A stretch of DNA of 64,000 nt from Paludibaculum fermentans (GCF_015277775.1 NZ_CP063849.1:8819501-8883500); one strand, 5' to 3'. Shown: positions 1 through 10,134, counted from the first letter of the stretch. The notes: generated by a model not told the origin, from the sequence alone. Numbers and translations are program-made.

Positions 1-2313
1 CCGCAGGTCAGAGGCGCTCTGATTCATGGCACCGAGTACCGCCGGCATCATGGCGGCGCCGCTGCCGCCATTCGAAGCCTGGAAGTAGCCCTGGGTGTAC
101 ACTCCGCGCGTGTCCACTGTGTCGATCGTGATGTTGCTTCTGGCCGCCAGCCGCACCACCTGATCGAACTCGGCCTGCATTCGATCCACGGTGCCCAGCG
201 CAGCGAACCGGAACTCCGGAAAGTAGGCGTTCAGCAGCGTGCGGGCGGCCTTGCCCGGCACCAGTTCGAATCCATCCGAGATCAGCACCAGAGTCCGCCG
301 GTCGTTGCCGTGAGACAACTGCTCCACAAGGTTGTGCAGTTGCCTGAGAAACAACAGGTTATAGACCCGTTCCTGCGTAGAGATCCGCTCCGCCTCCATC
401 GGCAGGCTTCGTTTGCGCCCCTGGCACGAGGCCGAGCCCGTATCGCAGGCACTGCGGGCCTCGTCGAGCGAGCGGATAAACTGGCTCAACTCGACATCGA
501 TGGATCCGCGCCGGCTGTCCATCAAGCGTGCCCGGAACTTGCGCTCGTCCAGTGCCTGCGACACCAGCACCGGATCCCGTGTTGCATTCGCGAGGATCTC
601 CGTGGTGCTCCCCACCGCGGCCAGAATGTACTGCGCATCCCCCGGGCGTTCGGCTCGCAGCACCTTCTCCACCGCGGCCCTGGCATTCGCCAGCCCCTCC
701 ATCGATGTATGGAGCGTATCGATGCAAAGGACATAGGTGCGCCGGATTGGGTTGCGCTCCACGGCAGATGCGTTCGAGCTCGGGGCCTCCGTCTTCCCTC
801 CTGACTCCATTTCCGCCCCCACGCTCTCCGAACTGAACGACGTGATCTTCTGTTCCACTCCGTCCTCGAAGACGTGGAAGTCAGCCTGCTTCAACCCGGT
901 CACGTGATGGCCTTCCCGATTAGTGGCGATCACCGGCACCAGCACCTGCCGGACTTCCACCCGCAGCGTATCCTGGCCGCCCGCGCCGGTTCTACGTTCG
1001 AGGCGCTCCTGGTGCGTCCTGTACTCGGCGTTGCCCGGTTCCAGCGCCGAAGCGGCCCGGTAGGCAGCCGCTGCCTCCTCGGCCTTGCCCACTTTCTCCA
1101 GCACCTGCCCGAGGTTGAACTGCACCACCGCGCTCCGCGGCTGGAGCCGTGCGCTAATCCTCAGTTCTTCGCTGGCGGCCTTCAGGTCACCCTGCTTCAT
1201 CAGGACCACTGCCAGGAAGTTGTGGGCCGGCCCATCCTCGGGCCGTCTCTTGAGTCCCTCCCGGATCTCCGCCTCCGCTCCGCGCAGATCGCCAGTGGAA
1301 TTCAACGCCACCGCAAGATGGAACCGTGCCAGGGCTGACTCCGGCTCAAGCCGCACGCTGGCGCGCATCGCCGGCACCGCCTCGGCGGGCTTGTGGGCCT
1401 GTTCGAGGCCGATGCCTCGCGCCAGCAGCTCAAAAGCGTCTTCCGTCGCATCCGCAGGCGGCCCAGTTCCCGCCGCTCCATCCTGATCCAGGATCCCGTA
1501 ATCGCGGAAGCGGTGGATCGAATGCACCTCCCCGCCGGCAAACTGACCGTGCACGGTCGCCCGCGCCGGCAGCCAGGCGGAGCCGCTTGCTCCTGACAGC
1601 CCCACTGCCCGGAAGACAACATCAGTGCTCAGCGTTTCAAACGGGAACCCCTCGATCTGATCGGCGAGTTCCGCGTGGATGCGCAGAATCCGGCCGCTCG
1701 CCGCATCCAGCCACACCAAGCCGTGAATGCGGGCCGTCTGTCCGGCCGCCCCTGTCACCACATGGCTGCGCAGACTCGATCCCGCATGCTGCGCAAACGC
1801 GATCACGGCCACATCCGCTCCCGCCTCCGTCAAGCGCCCGGCATAGCGGAAATCGGACTGGCCGCGGTTTTCCGGCAGCAGGTAGCTGAGCAGAGCCTCG
1901 AAGTGTCCCAACAGCAGGAAGCTGCTTTCCGCGGGCGGTGCGGCGCGCGCTCTCGTCGCCGGCACCACTCGGAACTCCTCCAGTACCAGTTCCGCACCAC
2001 GCGAGGCATCGCGAACAATGTAGCGGTAATCCTCCATCCGTCCCTCCACGCCTCCTGCCCGCTCGAAGCGCAGTTCGTGAATCTCTTCGCCGGCCGAGAC
2101 CGCCGGCAGGCCCGCCAGCATTCGCTCCAGGCCCTGACCCGCGAGACGAAGCAGGCCCGCCAACTCACCCTCGCCGGACGCAAATTGAATGCCGGCCAGT
2201 TCGGGGAACCGGTGTACCAGTTCCGCCCCGTCATATTGCGGGAACGGCTTCACGGGTGTCTGCGCCTGCGCGCCCGCCAGCATCAGCCAGACGGTGAGGA
2301 TTGCGAGCCGCAT
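1..2313 (-). CDS. TPR and VWFA-related domain protein (3' end outside window)
   Basis: The minus-strand frame opens with ATG at 2313 (MRLAILTVWLMLAGAQAQ, a signal peptide) and stays open to base 1, so the C-terminus lies outside the window. About 770 residues are visible. The first ~270 residues are an exported region of unknown fold. TPR-like repeats follow (for example ALARFHLAVALNSTGDLRGA and SAVVQFNLGQVLEKVGKAEE), then the linker VEVRQVLVPVIATNREGHHV and a von Willebrand A-like domain of the kind called VWFA-related in Acidobacteria (RRTYVLCIDTLHTSMEGLANA, later TLVLISDGFELVPG). Family knowledge suggests a secreted or periplasmic protein-binding role; the substrate is unknown. Its start lies 7 bp after the stop of the upstream exported hypothetical, so the two are probably co-transcribed. 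Confidence 0.8.
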   Translation of the reverse strand, partial: MRLAILTVWLMLAGAQAQTPVKPFPQYDGAELVHRFPELAGIQFASGEGELAGLLRLAGQGLERMLAGLPAVSAGEEIHELRFERAGGVEGRMEDYRYIVRDASRGAELVLEEFRVVPATRARAAPPAESSFLLLGHFEALLSYLLPENRGQSDFRYAGRLTEAGADVAVIAFAQHAGSSLRSHVVTGAAGQTARIHGLVWLDAASGRILRIHAELADQIEGFPFETLSTDVVFRAVGLSGASGSAWLPARATVHGQFAGGEVHSIHRFRDYGILDQDGAAGTGPPADATEDAFELLARGIGLEQAHKPAEAVPAMRASVRLEPESALARFHLAVALNSTGDLRGAEAEIREGLKRRPEDGPAHNFLAVVLMKQGDLKAASEELRISARLQPRSAVVQFNLGQVLEKVGKAEEAAAAYRAASALEPGNAEYRTHQERLERRTGAGGQDTLRVEVRQVLVPVIATNREGHHVTGLKQADFHVFEDGVEQKITSFSSESVGAEMESGGKTEAPSSNASAVERNPIRRTYVLCIDTLHTSMEGLANARAAVEKVLRAERPGDAQYILAAVGSTTEILANATRDPVLVSQALDERKFRARLMDSRRGSIDVELSQFIRSLDEARSACDTGSASCQGRKRSLPMEAERISTQERVYNLLFLRQLHNLVEQLSHGNDRRTLVLISDGFELVPGKAARTLLNAYFPEFRFAALGTVDRMQAEFDQVVRLAARSNITIDTVDTRGVYTQGYFQASNGGSGAAMMPAVLGAMNQSASDLR

Positions 2314-2320
2314 GGCCGTC

Positions 2321-3607
2321 CTAGTGCTCCTTCGCCTTACTCTCCAACTTCAGCGCGAAGCCGCGCGCCAAGACCAGCCTCCGTCCGGAAGCCCGGATCA
2401 TTGACTCGGGAGTCGCCTCCACGGTCGGAAGGGTTGGCGACCAATTGCCCGGCCCGCTGTTCTGCGAGCCGGAGATGCGCCGCGTTGTCACGATCATCCG
2501 GTTCTCCCGGCCGGAGATCTCCAGCCGCTTGCCGTCCCATTCGAAATAGCGGAACCCGAACTCGGCGCAGCGGTGTCCGCCCAGAACACTCAGCAGCTTG
2601 ATCCGGCCGTGCAGGACGGCGCCCTTCGGAACCACAACACCGGACTTCCCGGTAATGCTCCGCGTCAGCCGCAGCGTCACGGCATCGCCGATCGCCGCCA
2701 CATCGGAGTCCACTGGTGTCTCCAGTTCGCAACTGGCCTCAAACTGTTCCGGCAAGCCCCCCGCAGCCTCGTTCACGGCCGGTTTCGCCGGCTCCGGTTC
2801 CGCTTCTTCAAAGCGCAGGACGCTCTCAGCGGTGTACTCGCGGCACCCCGTGAAGCTGGCCTCGTTGCGAGTCTCCTCGCCGTTGCGGTCGAGGGTCAGG
2901 AACTCGGCGCGCGAGGGCAGCATCACCTCGTTCGACCCGATCCGGACCGGTTGGAACTCCAGGTGCCTGGTGACTCTCCGGTAACCGAATTCGCGCGGGA
3001 TGTAATCGGCCGACATGCCGATGGAGATCAGCCGCAGCGAATCCGGATCCGCCTGCAGCGACCCGGAATAGGCAACCGGCTCTTCCCGCTGCTCCAGCGT
3101 GAGCACCCACTCGCTCCCCTCGCGCGGAGAGGAAAAGTCGAGGTTCCACACCGGGCGGCCGCCCAGATCCTTGCGGATGGCTGTCTTGAAGGTGACACTG
3201 GGCCCGGCAAACAAGGCCCGCGTCAGCAGCGCAAAATCGCCGTTCGTAATGCTGCCGCCCACGAACCGCCGCAGGTCCTGCTCGCCAATGCGCTCTCCGG
3301 CGGGCCAGCCAAACAGTTCGCTCCCTCCGATGTAGGCGATCTCCAAATGGATCCGGTCCACGTTCTCAAAACGGTGCGAGACCGATCGCCGCGCTGACCG
3401 TTCAATCACGGAAGTGCAGGTGTAGTTCGGTAGCGTCCGCACATTCTCCAGGGCGCGTTCCCGGATGCTGTCGAGTACCGCGTGGGCGCCGGCGTCTGGC
3501 TGCGCAGTCAACCGGGCCTGGGAGCAGAGGAGGAGAATCGCGGCTGTCGCGATTCGGGTACGCCGCGCCGGAACAACGCGTGCGGCGTCACTATCGGAAG
3601 GGTCCAT
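2321..3607 (-). CDS. exported conserved hypothetical protein
   Basis: A 428-residue protein. I chose the ATG at 3607 (MDPSDSDAARVV) over the TTG 15 bases upstream. An Arg-rich segment precedes a hydrophobic stretch (IATAAILLLCSQARLTAQ), so a signal peptide is likely. The body contains LPNYTCTSVIERSARR and DRIHLEIAYIGGSELFGWPAGE, a pattern I associate with acidobacterial exported proteins of unknown function, and the C-terminal part looks beta-rich. No catalytic motif is visible. It is the first gene of a two-gene operon with the VWFA/TPR protein (7-bp gap). Function unknown. Confidence 0.7.
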   Translation of the reverse strand: MDPSDSDAARVVPARRTRIATAAILLLCSQARLTAQPDAGAHAVLDSIRERALENVRTLPNYTCTSVIERSARRSVSHRFENVDRIHLEIAYIGGSELFGWPAGERIGEQDLRRFVGGSITNGDFALLTRALFAGPSVTFKTAIRKDLGGRPVWNLDFSSPREGSEWVLTLEQREEPVAYSGSLQADPDSLRLISIGMSADYIPREFGYRRVTRHLEFQPVRIGSNEVMLPSRAEFLTLDRNGEETRNEASFTGCREYTAESVLRFEEAEPEPAKPAVNEAAGGLPEQFEASCELETPVDSDVAAIGDAVTLRLTRSITGKSGVVVPKGAVLHGRIKLLSVLGGHRCAEFGFRYFEWDGKRLEISGRENRMIVTTRRISGSQNSGPGNWSPTLPTVEATPESMIRASGRRLVLARGFALKLESKAKEH

Positions 3608-3672
3608 ACGATCCGTGTACAACTCCGGCTACATTCTATGCCTCCGGATGCTCCGGGAGAACCTGGCTCACC

Positions 3673-4710
3673 CTACCTGGCAGCAGCGACCGCAATTCCG
3701 TTCGCGTCGGGAATGCCGTCAACCGGAGTCGCGGCCATCGTCCGCAGGTCCAGCAGGGCAAGGCCCCCGTTGCGCGGCGCCGCGCCCCGAGGCATCATCT
3801 GCGGAGGCACCAGCACATTCGAGATCCACGTGTGGTCACCATCGGGCACGGCCAGCAGCGGGCTGCCCGTCTGGATGCGCTGCGCCACCTCGCCGGTCTT
3901 GGCGTCGATCACCAGCAGGAACCCATCCAGCACGGCCGGCGCCAGGATCCAGCGGCCGTCCCCACTCGCCGAGGGATAGAAGATCTGCCCGGTGCCGAGA
4001 TTGCCGAAGCGCGACTCCACCGAAAGATCGCCCGGATTCAGCAGAACCAGCTCGTTCCTGCCGCCCACGATGAGGCGGCGGCGATCCGCGGTCCAGCCCA
4101 ATCCTCTTGGCGCTGCGATCTCGGTTTGGGCCAGGATGGCGCCATCTTCCGGGTCCACCTTCAGCACACGGCCAGTCGTTGTGAAGGCAAATAGCGACCG
4201 TCCTTCCGCCTGGAAGATGAAGTTGTGGACGCTGGGCGGAAGATCAAACGTGCGCAGCACCATGCCCGACGCCGCATCGAAGACCACCATCGCTTCGCGG
4301 CCCACTTCCGTGTTCGTGAACAGTTCCCGGTGCTTCGGCGGACGCAGCTTCAGCCCATGGGGAGCGGTGCAACCCGTGGGCAGCTGAAACCGGGCGTGCT
4401 CGAGACCTGCCCGTACGTCCAATACGGAAATGGTGGTGCCCGGAGTCCCAATCTGGTGGTTGACCTCCAGCAGACCGAAATTCGAGACAAAGGCCGTTCT
4501 GCCATCCGGAGTCACCTCGATCTCATGCGGCTTCTCGCCGACGCGCACGGCCTTCTTGCGCTCCGGATGGTCCGGCGGAAACAGGATCACTTGCCCCAGG
4601 CCCTCCTGCACCACCAGCACTGTCTTCCGCGACGCATTCCCAGACAGCAAAGCGCTAGAAGCGAAAGGCGCCGCCAGCAACCCCAGGCGCAGCATGTCAT
4701 ATCTGGTCAT
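3673..4710 (-). CDS. YncE-like beta-propeller protein
   Basis: A 345-residue protein. The first in-frame codon is TTG at 4713, but the ATG immediately after it at 4710 (MTRYDMLRLGLLAAPFASSA) is the better start. The N-terminus looks like an export signal. The rest is a run of beta-propeller blades with typical phrases: KPHEIEVTPDGRTAFVSNFG, TTISVLDVRAGLEHARF, MVVFDAASGMVLRTFDLP, LLVIDAKTGEVAQRI and GGLALLDLRTMAATPV. Family knowledge places such YncE/40-residue YVTN-type propellers in the periplasm; the ligand is unknown. It lies 65 bp upstream of the exported hypothetical on the same strand and may be transcribed with it. Confidence 0.75.
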   Translation of the reverse strand: MTRYDMLRLGLLAAPFASSALLSGNASRKTVLVVQEGLGQVILFPPDHPERKKAVRVGEKPHEIEVTPDGRTAFVSNFGLLEVNHQIGTPGTTISVLDVRAGLEHARFQLPTGCTAPHGLKLRPPKHRELFTNTEVGREAMVVFDAASGMVLRTFDLPPSVHNFIFQAEGRSLFAFTTTGRVLKVDPEDGAILAQTEIAAPRGLGWTADRRRLIVGGRNELVLLNPGDLSVESRFGNLGTGQIFYPSASGDGRWILAPAVLDGFLLVIDAKTGEVAQRIQTGSPLLAVPDGDHTWISNVLVPPQMMPRGAAPRNGGLALLDLRTMAATPVDGIPDANGIAVAAAR

Positions 4711-4856
4711 CAATCCGGCTCCAGCCCCCGTGTGTCTAGAATAGCGGCAGGGCGGGCCCCTTTGAATCCACGCCTCTCCTGGATCTCCACCGTCCCACTA
4801 TAATCATGGTGGCCCACGGAAGGCGGTATTCCTCCGGTGACCGGCAGCAAAGCATC

Positions 4857-5663
4857 ATGCCTCACTCGGCTTTCGGGAATAGAGCGGCGCGCATCTATTA
4901 CGGTTTCGGTCTGCTCCTGCTCGCGCTTGTTCCGCTTCAATACCTCTACCTCCCCCTGGGGACGAATGTTTCAGACGCCATCGTGACGCTCTGCCTGGCG
5001 GCCCTGGCTCTCCCTTTCGCCTCACTCCAAAGCAATCTGGCCGGTCCCATGCAGCTGAGGACGCTCGCGCCGTGGCTCTATGGAGCCGGGACGATTCTGA
5101 CCATGATTAGCGCGCCCTGGCTGCAGGAGTCCATCACGAAGTTAGGTCGCGATGCCCAGGGGACCTTCCTCATCGGGTTGGTGGATCTTCTCTTTCCCGG
5201 CATGATCCTGCTGCCCGTCGCTGCTCTGATCGTGGGGACTCTCCGCCGCAACCGGCAGAGGCCGGGAAGTGGGTACTTGCTGGGAGGGCTCTGCCTGCTG
5301 GCGGTGTGCACAGGCAGGATCTGGCTCAACCTATTCAACAATCATTTCGAACTGGCTCCCAGTGCGGACTCGATCATGTCCGGACTGATGTGGACGCCCG
5401 CCAGCTTCGTCGTGGCGACTGCGGGCGTGACTCTTGGCAGCCTGCCCCCGGAGTTGCACCTGGCCTCACGCTCTGCTTCCGCCATGCTCCTCTGCTACCT
5501 GCTGGCGATTCTTCTGATCCCGCTGGGCGCAAGCACAAGCCTCGCGGATCACGAAACCCAGGCGTACGTAACGCTGCTCCTGATCACGATGCTTGTTTGC
5601 GTGCCGGCTTCTCAGCTGACGAGGGTTTGGATCATGTCGAAACCGGTCGGCCGACCTAACTGA
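4857..5663 (+). CDS. multi-pass membrane protein of unknown function
   Basis: A 268-residue hydrophobic protein from ATG 4857 (MPHSAFGNRAARIYYGFG). A GTG/ATG at 4806 would add 17 polar residues and lies only one base after a TATAAT box at 4799-4804, which would then be a -10 element, so the later start is preferred. About seven hydrophobic segments are visible, including YYGFGLLLLALVPLQYLYL, AIVTLCLAALALPFASL, FPGMILLPVAALIVGTL, LLGGLCLLAVCTGRIWL and YVTLLLITMLVCVPA. I do not recognise a family. It is divergent from the propeller gene and is followed 62 bp later by the aldo/keto reductase. Confidence 0.65.
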   Translation: MPHSAFGNRAARIYYGFGLLLLALVPLQYLYLPLGTNVSDAIVTLCLAALALPFASLQSNLAGPMQLRTLAPWLYGAGTILTMISAPWLQESITKLGRDAQGTFLIGLVDLLFPGMILLPVAALIVGTLRRNRQRPGSGYLLGGLCLLAVCTGRIWLNLFNNHFELAPSADSIMSGLMWTPASFVVATAGVTLGSLPPELHLASRSASAMLLCYLLAILLIPLGASTSLADHETQAYVTLLLITMLVCVPASQLTRVWIMSKPVGRPN

Positions 5664-5725
5664 CGGGTCGATTCACACGCTCCACAACCCCAAAGACGAT
5701 ATACTCCCCCTAAAAGGAATTTCAG

Positions 5726-6916
5726 ATGAAACACTCCGCTTCCCGCCGGGGCTTTCTCGCCACGCCTCTCGCTCTGGCTGCCCCCTTGCCCGCACCTGCT
5801 GCCGAGCCCAAACTCACCTACCGCACTCTCGGCAAGACCGGCCTCAAGGTGACAGCCCTCTCCTTTGGCTGCATGACCACCACCGACGCCAGTGTCATCG
5901 AACGCGCCGCCGACACAGGCATCGTCCACTTCGACACCGCTCGCAGCTACCAGAACGGCAACAACGAACGCATGGTCGGCGCGGCCCTCAAGAGCCGGCG
6001 CGCCAAGGTCGTCATCTCCAGCAAAAGTGGCGGCAAGACGGCCCAGGCCGCGCTAGCAGACCTCGACACCAGCCTCCGCGAGCTGGGCACCGACTACCTC
6101 GACATCTGGTACCTCCACATGAAGAACGACCCGGCCGAGGTGACCGGGGAACTACTCGAAGCGCAGCGTGCCGCCAAAAAGGCCGGCAAGATCCGCTTCG
6201 CCGGAGTCAGCACGCACTTCAACATGGACCGCATGCTGCCCTACCTGGCCAAACTCGGCCAGACCGATGTAGTCCTCACCACTTACAACTTCGCCATGCG
6301 CTCCGTTGCGGCCGGAGCCAACACCGACACCACCGCGGCGAAGACCGACATGACCTCCGCCATTCGCGACGCCCGCCAATCCGGCCTGGGCATCGTCGTG
6401 ATGAAGACGCTCGCCGGCGGAACCACCCGCGTGCAGCGCGGCGACCGCCTCTACGGAGCCAATCCCCAGGCCCTCTCCCAGCGCCTGGGCCAGCCCGGCG
6501 TTCCTCTGGCGGCCATCAAGTGGGCGCTGCGCAACCAGTCGGTCGACACGGCCATCGTCTGCATGACGGACCACGACCAGTTCCAGGAGAACGTCCGCGC
6601 CATGGCCGAGCCCTATACGCCCAAGGACGAAGCCCTGCTCGCCGAGCACCTCGCCCGCATCAGCCCCCTCTACTGCCGCATGTGCGGCGCATGCAACGGA
6701 GTCTGCGCGAACGGCGTGCCGGTCCCCGACGTCCTCCGGATCCTGACCTACGCCGAAGGCTACGGCCAGTTCGCCATGGCCCGCGAACGCTATCTGGAAC
6801 TGCCCGCGACAGCCCGGGCCATCCGTTGCTCCGACTGCATCAGTTGTTCGGTGGACTGCCCCAACGGCGTCCGAATCCAGCAGCGTGTCAGCCGAGCTCA
6901 GGAACTGCTGGCGTAA
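5726..6916 (+). CDS. Tat-exported aldo/keto reductase with C-terminal 4Fe-4S domain
   Basis: A 396-residue protein starting at ATG 5726, 8 bases after AAAAGGA, with TATACT at 5700-5705 as a possible -10. The N-terminus (SRRGFLATPLALAAP) is a twin-arginine-like signal. The (beta/alpha)8 aldo/keto reductase domain spans about residues 30-300 and carries the catalytic tetrad: D70, Y75 (HFDTARSYQNGNNE), K100 (VVISSK) and H131 (DIWYLHMK). The C-terminal ~70 residues hold two Cys clusters, CRMCGACNGVC and CSDCISCSVDCPNGV, as expected for two [4Fe-4S] clusters. Family knowledge: a probable NAD(P)-dependent or electron-transfer-coupled carbonyl reductase; the substrate cannot be inferred. It appears to be monocistronic. 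Confidence 0.88.
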   Translation: MKHSASRRGFLATPLALAAPLPAPAAEPKLTYRTLGKTGLKVTALSFGCMTTTDASVIERAADTGIVHFDTARSYQNGNNERMVGAALKSRRAKVVISSKSGGKTAQAALADLDTSLRELGTDYLDIWYLHMKNDPAEVTGELLEAQRAAKKAGKIRFAGVSTHFNMDRMLPYLAKLGQTDVVLTTYNFAMRSVAAGANTDTTAAKTDMTSAIRDARQSGLGIVVMKTLAGGTTRVQRGDRLYGANPQALSQRLGQPGVPLAAIKWALRNQSVDTAIVCMTDHDQFQENVRAMAEPYTPKDEALLAEHLARISPLYCRMCGACNGVCANGVPVPDVLRILTYAEGYGQFAMARERYLELPATARAIRCSDCISCSVDCPNGVRIQQRVSRAQELLA

Positions 6917-7302
6917 CTCCACGCCTGGCCCGAACTGTTCACTCAGCTGCTGCGGTCGGCGGGCTGAAAGCGCAACTCGACGCCACTTCCGCGCAAGGCA
7001 TCCGCTGTTCGCTCGGAAGTAGGCGGCTTTTATCTGCCGGATAGATCAAACGAGAGCCTCTCCTTCGTTGGTACGGCGATCCCGGACTCGGATGCCGTTG
7101 GCCGTATGCATTGCGGCGCACCCACTGTCCGGCCCCTGGCCGGTCCCTGTCTTTTGGCCCATTCAGCGAAGATTCGCCCCGGGGACGGCATTGGGTACTC
7201 TCCGATTCTGACTTCCGCCGGGTCTCCAGTGATCTCTGCCAGCTCACTCTGACGCGCCCGGTTCACAGGCTGTTTCCAAAGCAGCCCACGTTACAATCGG
7301 CT
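6917..7302 (+). other. intergenic region, no gene seen
   Basis: 386 bases between the aldo/keto reductase and the CHAT gene. Short open frames run through it on both strands, but none has a ribosome site, a domain or codon use matching the neighbours. TTACAAT at 7291-7297, just ahead of the GTG at 7303, could be a -10 box, which would make the CHAT transcript nearly leaderless. Confidence 0.4.
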
Positions 7303-10131
7303 GTGGTCAGATTGTCTCGCCTGCTGCCACGGACAGCATTGCTTCTTAGCCTCACTCTGCCTGCTGCCGCCCAATCAGTTTCAGTCGCCGAGCTTCTCGC
7401 CCAGGGCGTGCGCGCGAAGGCCGAGGAGAAGTGGGAACAGGCCCGGGCGATCTACAGCCGCGCCCGCACCGCCGCTCAATCGGCGTCGGACGCAAGCTCT
7501 GAGGCAGTGGCTCTCATCGGCATGTCCGAGGCGGAGTTGTCCCTGCTGCACGATCAGGCCGCCGAACAACTGGCCCGGCAGGGCCTGGTCCTCTCCGAAC
7601 GACTCAACGATCCTGCGCTGATCGTGGCCGCTCTTCGCGCCGTCAGCTCCGTCCTCTATCAGCGCGGCGCGCACCTGGCCAATCAGCCGCTGCTGGAACG
7701 CCTGCTTCTCTTGCAGCAACAGCGGGGCGATCGCGAAGGAATTGCCGTGGCGTTCAACAACCTCGGCAACATGTGGCGCATCCTGGGCGACCAATTGAAA
7801 GCCATAGACTACCTTTCCCGGGCGGAGAAGACCTTTGCGGAACTGGGAAACCAGGGCTCCCGGGCGGTGGTCCTCAATAACATCGGCTTCGCTTACAGCA
7901 GCCTCGGCGATGATGAGCGCAGCCTCGAATTCAGCCGCAAGAGCCTGGCGCTGGCTGAAGGCGTCAAGGACGACATTCGCATCGGGTCGGCCTACAATAG
8001 CATCGGCATCACCGAGACTTACCGCGGGAACTACCGGGAATCCTTGCTCGCCTTGCAGAAGTCCCTGGACGCCCAGCGGCGTGCCAAAAACATCTGGAGC
8101 CAGGCGGAGGTTGTCAACAATATCGGGCTGCTCTACCATGCGCAGCAGAATCACGAGCAGGCGATCGCCTACTTCAAGGAGGCACTTCGCCTGAATCGCA
8201 CAGTGGGGGACGGCAGTATTATCGCGGACGCCGAGAAGAACCTGGGCGACGAGATGCTGGGCCTCAATCGCCTCCCGGAAGCCGCCGGCTACTATCGGGC
8301 CTGCCTGGCGATCTGCCGCAAGACGGGCCTGGTGTCGTTGGAATCGGAGGTCCTCCGTGGGTTGGCCGTCGTGTTGTCGCGCCAGAACGCCTTCGCTGAA
8401 GCCGATCGGGAGCTCCAGCGGGCCGTCGAGATTCAGCGCAGCCTCGTCGACCCGCCGAACCTCTCGGAGACCTATCTCGAACTCGCCCGGTTGCGTCTGC
8501 GGCAAACCCGCCCGGAGGAGGCCCTCGCCTTTGCACGGCAGTCCATCGAAATCCTGGCGTCCATTGAAAGGCCTGAAGTCCTCTGGCAGGCACGCCTCGC
8601 TGCCGGACTCGCCTTGGAGCGCCTGCACCGTAACGCCGAGGCCGCTCACGAGTTCGAGGCGTCCATTGCCGCCATCGAATCCCTCCGGACCCGGGTGACC
8701 GGACCGCCCACCGCCTTGCCCATCTACCTCGCCGACAAGCTGGCGCCTTATCAGGAGCGGGTCGCGCTCGCACTGGCCGGGGGCCGCACCGGTGAGGCGC
8801 TCCGGTTCGCTGAACAATCCAAGTCCAGGGCGCTTTCCGACATCCTTCGCTCCGGCCACAAGGTCCTCGATAAATCGCTGACGCCCGGGGAACGCCAATC
8901 CGAGCGGGCGATCGAGAAGCGCCTGGCCGCCCTGGACCTGCGCCTCGCTGCCCAGCCTGGCGATAGCAGCCTCAAGTCGGAACGCGACCACGCGCGCCGC
9001 GAGCTGGAAGCGCTGCAGACCGGGCTCTATACTGCGCATCCGGAGATGGCCATCCAGCGCGGCCAGTCGCCCGCCTTCGACGATGCGGAACTCGAGCTTT
9101 TGGCGCGGGACACAGACGCCGTCCTCCTCGACTACTTCGTAACGCCGCAGAACTCTTACGTCTTTGTCATCAGGCAGGGCGCGCGGCCGCGTGTCGTCGC
9201 GCTAGGCGCCGGCCAGGCCGCGCTGCGCCTCAAAGCGGCGGAATTCCACCGCCAGTTGTCCTCCAACGATCTGGCCTACACGGCGTCCGCACAGGATCTC
9301 TACCGCCTCCTGATCGCCCCTTTGGAGGCAGACCTAGCCGGAGCGCACTCCTTATTGGTACTGCCCGATGGCCCCCTGTGGGAAGTGGCCTTCCAGGCGT
9401 TGCAGCCCACCGGCCGCAAGTTTCTGATCGAACGCATGAACGTCTCTTACGCGCCCTCCCTGGCGGTTCTCCGGGAGACGCTGAGGCTGGCACGCAGCCG
9501 CCGCGCCGAGCCGGCAAAGCGCGAGTTGCTCGCCCTCGGCAATCCCGCCGGGCAGCCCCCTCTACCCGATGCGGAGCGGCAGGTTCGAGAAATCGAGAAA
9601 CTCTACGGAGCCGGCCGGAGCCGCGTTCTCGTCGGCGCTGAGGCCACCCAGGCACGGCTGCGGTCGGACGCCGGAGATTATCGCGTCCTCCACCTCGCCT
9701 CTCATGCCGTGCTCGATCCCGTCAATCCCATGTACTCCCGAGCCCTGCTGGCGCGCTCCGGCACGGATCCCGGCATCCTCGAGGCCCGCGAGTTCATGCA
9801 GTACAACCTGAAGGCCGAACTGCTCGTCCTTTCCGCCTGCGAAACCGCGCGCGGCCAGGCTCCAGGAGGGGAAGGCATCAATGGCCTGCTTTGGGCCGCC
9901 TTCGTGGCCGGCGCGCCCACGACAGTGGCGAGCCTGTGGCGTGTCGAATCCGCCAGCACGTCGGAACTCATGATCTCGTTCCATCGGAATTGGCTGGAAG
10001 CGCGCCGGACCGCGCAGCCGTTCGGGAAAGCCGCCTCCCTGCGCAAGGCCGCCCTCCGCCTGATCGCCGGCGGAAAATATGCACACCCCTTCTATTGGGC
10101 GGGCATGATCGTGATCGGCAGCCCCCTCTAA
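7303..10131 (+). CDS. TPR-repeat CHAT-domain (caspase-like) protein
   Basis: The frame is open from 7111, but the first 64 codons look like non-coding sequence. I chose GTG 7303, which gives VVRLSRLLPRTALLLSLTLP and an AAAQS cleavage site, i.e. a signal peptide and a 942-residue protein. Residues ~30-500 are TPR repeats with the NNIGxxY signature (VAFNNLGNMWRILGDQLKAI, VVLNNIGFAYSSLGDDERSL, EVVNNIGLLYHAQQNHEQAI). The C-terminal ~280 residues are a CHAT domain with the His-Cys dyad visible as H801 (LHLASHAV) and C846 (VLSACETA), then GGEGINGLLWAAFVAGA. CHAT proteins are caspase-like peptidases. The sigma-like gene starts 3 bp after its stop, so it heads an operon. Confidence 0.88.
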   Translation: MVRLSRLLPRTALLLSLTLPAAAQSVSVAELLAQGVRAKAEEKWEQARAIYSRARTAAQSASDASSEAVALIGMSEAELSLLHDQAAEQLARQGLVLSERLNDPALIVAALRAVSSVLYQRGAHLANQPLLERLLLLQQQRGDREGIAVAFNNLGNMWRILGDQLKAIDYLSRAEKTFAELGNQGSRAVVLNNIGFAYSSLGDDERSLEFSRKSLALAEGVKDDIRIGSAYNSIGITETYRGNYRESLLALQKSLDAQRRAKNIWSQAEVVNNIGLLYHAQQNHEQAIAYFKEALRLNRTVGDGSIIADAEKNLGDEMLGLNRLPEAAGYYRACLAICRKTGLVSLESEVLRGLAVVLSRQNAFAEADRELQRAVEIQRSLVDPPNLSETYLELARLRLRQTRPEEALAFARQSIEILASIERPEVLWQARLAAGLALERLHRNAEAAHEFEASIAAIESLRTRVTGPPTALPIYLADKLAPYQERVALALAGGRTGEALRFAEQSKSRALSDILRSGHKVLDKSLTPGERQSERAIEKRLAALDLRLAAQPGDSSLKSERDHARRELEALQTGLYTAHPEMAIQRGQSPAFDDAELELLARDTDAVLLDYFVTPQNSYVFVIRQGARPRVVALGAGQAALRLKAAEFHRQLSSNDLAYTASAQDLYRLLIAPLEADLAGAHSLLVLPDGPLWEVAFQALQPTGRKFLIERMNVSYAPSLAVLRETLRLARSRRAEPAKRELLALGNPAGQPPLPDAERQVREIEKLYGAGRSRVLVGAEATQARLRSDAGDYRVLHLASHAVLDPVNPMYSRALLARSGTDPGILEAREFMQYNLKAELLVLSACETARGQAPGGEGINGLLWAAFVAGAPTTVASLWRVESASTSELMISFHRNWLEARRTAQPFGKAASLRKAALRLIAGGKYAHPFYWAGMIVIGSPL

Positions 10132-10134
10132 CGA

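Noticed and set aside
7381-9039. 552-codon minus-strand frame
   Set aside because: Antisense of the TPR region of the CHAT gene, which has clear domains.
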